This document shows, piece by piece, positions 6,161-7,405 of a stretch of DNA of 7,405 nt. The stretch lies in contig JAEUQE010000330.1 in assembly GCA_016789785.1 (NCBI GenBank), positions 1 through 7,405 on the forward strand, read 5' to 3'. Each line of letters opens with the position of its first letter. The stretch's first letter is position 1. The notes under the pieces were generated by a model. That model had not been told where the DNA came from, did not search any database, and worked only from the letters and a program-made list of their open reading frames with translations. The DNA is from Bryobacterales bacterium (lineage in GTDB: Bacteria; Acidobacteriota; Terriglobia; Bryobacterales; Bryobacteraceae). Position numbers and translations under genes: made by a program.

Positions 6161-7147
6161 TTGAAGGGCGTCTTGGTTGGTTGCGGTTACTTCGCGGGAA
6201 TCCATCTGGATGCGTGGGCGCGTCTGCGGGAGAGCGTTGAAATCATTGCAGCCTGCGACATTGACATGGCGGCGGCACGGCGCAGGGCAGGGCAGTACGG
6301 GATCCCTCGGACCTATCAGAACTACGTGGAAATGTCTGAAACAGAACGCCCCGATTTCGTGGACATCGTCACCCGGCCCGATCTGCATGGCGAAATTGCC
6401 AGAGCCGCCGCTGATCGCAACATCGCGGTGCTCTGCCAGAAGCCGATCGCGCCAACCTACGAAGAGGCTGAGGAGATCGTGGCCTACTGCGACGGCCGTG
6501 TGCGGTTCATGGTGAACGAGAACTGGCGCTGGCAGGCCTGGTACCGTGCTGTGAAGCAGGTTCTCAACAGCGGAGTGATCGGCAAGCCCTTCTACTTCAC
6601 CTTTCGCCATCGCGTGGCCGACGGCGCCGGGCCCCAGCCCTATGCGCGGCAGCCGTACTTCGTCTCCATGCCGAAGCTGCTACTCATCGAAACGATGATT
6701 CACTTCCTCGATACCGCGCGCTTCCTGCTGGGCGATCTGCGCATGAAGTCGTGCGAGATGCGCCGGGTGAATCCGGTGATTCAGGCCGAGGATGTGGTGG
6801 TCATGATGCTGGAGGGCGAGGACGGATTGCTCGGCGTCGTCGACGGCAACCGCTTGTCGCCACCAGAGCGGGAAGGCCAAGTGACGGGCGATCTGCGGAT
6901 TGAAGGGGACCTTGGCACAGTTTCGTTGGAGGGTGACGGACGTATCTTTGTCAGACCCGTGAGCGGTGCGCCGTATGAGCATCACTACCCCATGCCCGAA
7001 ACCGGCTATCGCGGCGACAGCGCTTATCAGACGCTGAAACATTTTGTGGACTGCATGTCGAGTGGCGCTGAATTCGAAAGCAGTGGCCGCGACTACTTGA
7101 AGACCACGCGCCTTGTCTTCGACGGCTACCGTCTCGCCGGCTGGTAG
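6161..7147 (+). CDS. Gfo/Idh/MocA family NAD(P)-dependent oxidoreductase
   Basis: Predicted 328-residue cytoplasmic enzyme; the family oxidises or reduces sugars, inositols and their derivatives with NAD(P). The N-terminal Rossmann fold begins at once with VGCGYFAG (GxGxxA at 7-12), followed by an acidic residue at the end of strand two (AACDID). The catalytic lysine motif, usually EKP, reads QKP here (93-95). The C-terminal alpha/beta domain has NENWRWQAWYR, GVIGKPFYFTFRHR and the active-site segment MIHFLDTARFLLGD, with H181 and D184 at family positions. No signal peptide is present. TTG is chosen over an upstream ATG on ribosome-site evidence. Length is within the usual 320-400 range, at the short end. 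It follows the beta-propeller gene by 29 bp, and its last 22 bases overlap the convergent acetyltransferase gene. The substrate cannot be told from sequence; a glycoside or sugar dehydrogenase is the best guess. Confidence 0.93.
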   Translation: MKGVLVGCGYFAGIHLDAWARLRESVEIIAACDIDMAAARRRAGQYGIPRTYQNYVEMSETERPDFVDIVTRPDLHGEIARAAADRNIAVLCQKPIAPTYEEAEEIVAYCDGRVRFMVNENWRWQAWYRAVKQVLNSGVIGKPFYFTFRHRVADGAGPQPYARQPYFVSMPKLLLIETMIHFLDTARFLLGDLRMKSCEMRRVNPVIQAEDVVVMMLEGEDGLLGVVDGNRLSPPEREGQVTGDLRIEGDLGTVSLEGDGRIFVRPVSGAPYEHHYPMPETGYRGDSAYQTLKHFVDCMSSGAEFESSGRDYLKTTRLVFDGYRLAGW

Positions 7148-7405
7148 GACTGAAGATCGAGCCGGATGTTGATCGTTTCGGGAGCCTGCGGGTCAGGAGG
7201 AAGGCGCTCGAAGCCCATCGCGTCGTACATCGTCAACGCGGTGTCCATCACCGGAAGCGTGTCGCCAACGATCTCCTGATAGCCAATGGAGCGCTCCTCG
7301 GCGATCATCCACTCCATCAAGGCACGGCCTACACCGTGTCCGCGAAACCGTGGCCGCACGAAGAGGCGCTTTGCGTCCCCGCGCAGTTCGTCTTTGGGAC
7401 GCAGG
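7126..7405 (-). CDS. GNAT-family N-acetyltransferase, C-terminal part (runs off window)
   Basis: The last 92 residues of a GNAT acetyltransferase are visible; the frame stays open to the window edge, so the start lies beyond 7405. A GTG at 7359 is in frame but is internal, because the preceding residues (AKRLF) form the strand that leads into the acetyl-CoA site. The acetyl-CoA pyrophosphate loop is RFRGHGVGRALM, fitting R-x-x-G-x-G. Later family marks are a GYQEIVGDTLP strand and the MYDAMGFERLPP helix-turn typical of GNAT C-termini. Members are usually 150-170 residues, so roughly 60-75 are missing. The acceptor substrate is unknown. The stop codon lies inside the 3' end of the oxidoreductase gene, a tail-to-tail overlap of 22 bp. 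Confidence 0.88.
   Translation of the reverse strand, partial: LRPKDELRGDAKRLFVRPRFRGHGVGRALMEWMIAEERSIGYQEIVGDTLPVMDTALTMYDAMGFERLPPDPQAPETINIRLDLQSYQPARR

Overview
This 7.4 kb window looks like a chromosomal piece of a high-GC, diderm soil-type bacterium, most likely an acidobacterium of the Solibacter/Bryobacter kind. That guess rests on gene content and style: unusually long TolC-like proteins, a secreted DUF1080 protein, a secreted PQQ-like beta-propeller, a Gfo/Idh/MocA oxidoreductase, and GC-rich repeats. No marker gene is present, so the placement is an inference.

Layout. Positions 1-182 carry a GC-rich tandem repeat with a 99-bp period and hairpin-forming ends; 183-326 is non-coding with no clear promoter. 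Two tandem genes on the plus strand (327-2267 and 2264-4105, ATGA overlap) encode paralogous TolC-family outer-membrane efflux proteins, both with signal peptides and a glycine-rich insert. A 222-bp gap follows, ending in a candidate intrinsic terminator (4309-4336) that runs into the 3' end of a convergent gene. That gene (4328-4948, minus) encodes a secreted DUF1080/3-keto-disaccharide hydrolase-like protein. Its start codon shares a single CATG with the start codon of the divergent PQQ-like beta-propeller gene (4947-6131, plus). 29 bp later a Gfo/Idh/MocA oxidoreductase follows (6161-7147, plus, TTG start with a good Shine-Dalgarno). The right edge holds the 3' part of a GNAT acetyltransferase gene on the minus strand (7126 to beyond 7405), overlapping the oxidoreductase tail-to-tail by 22 bp.

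How the genes may work together. The two TolC-like proteins are probably one co-translated export unit; no membrane-fusion or inner-membrane pump gene is seen here. The DUF1080 protein, beta-propeller and Gfo/Idh/MocA enzyme form a plausible carbohydrate-handling group: DUF1080 proteins and Gfo/Idh/MocA dehydrogenases are known partners in 3-keto-glycoside metabolism, but that pathway assignment here is inference. I see no tRNA, rRNA, CRISPR array, transposase or phage gene. Most of the window is ordinary; the most distinctive points are the shared CATG start, the terminator next to the convergent gene, the poly-glycine insert, and the 5' repeat.
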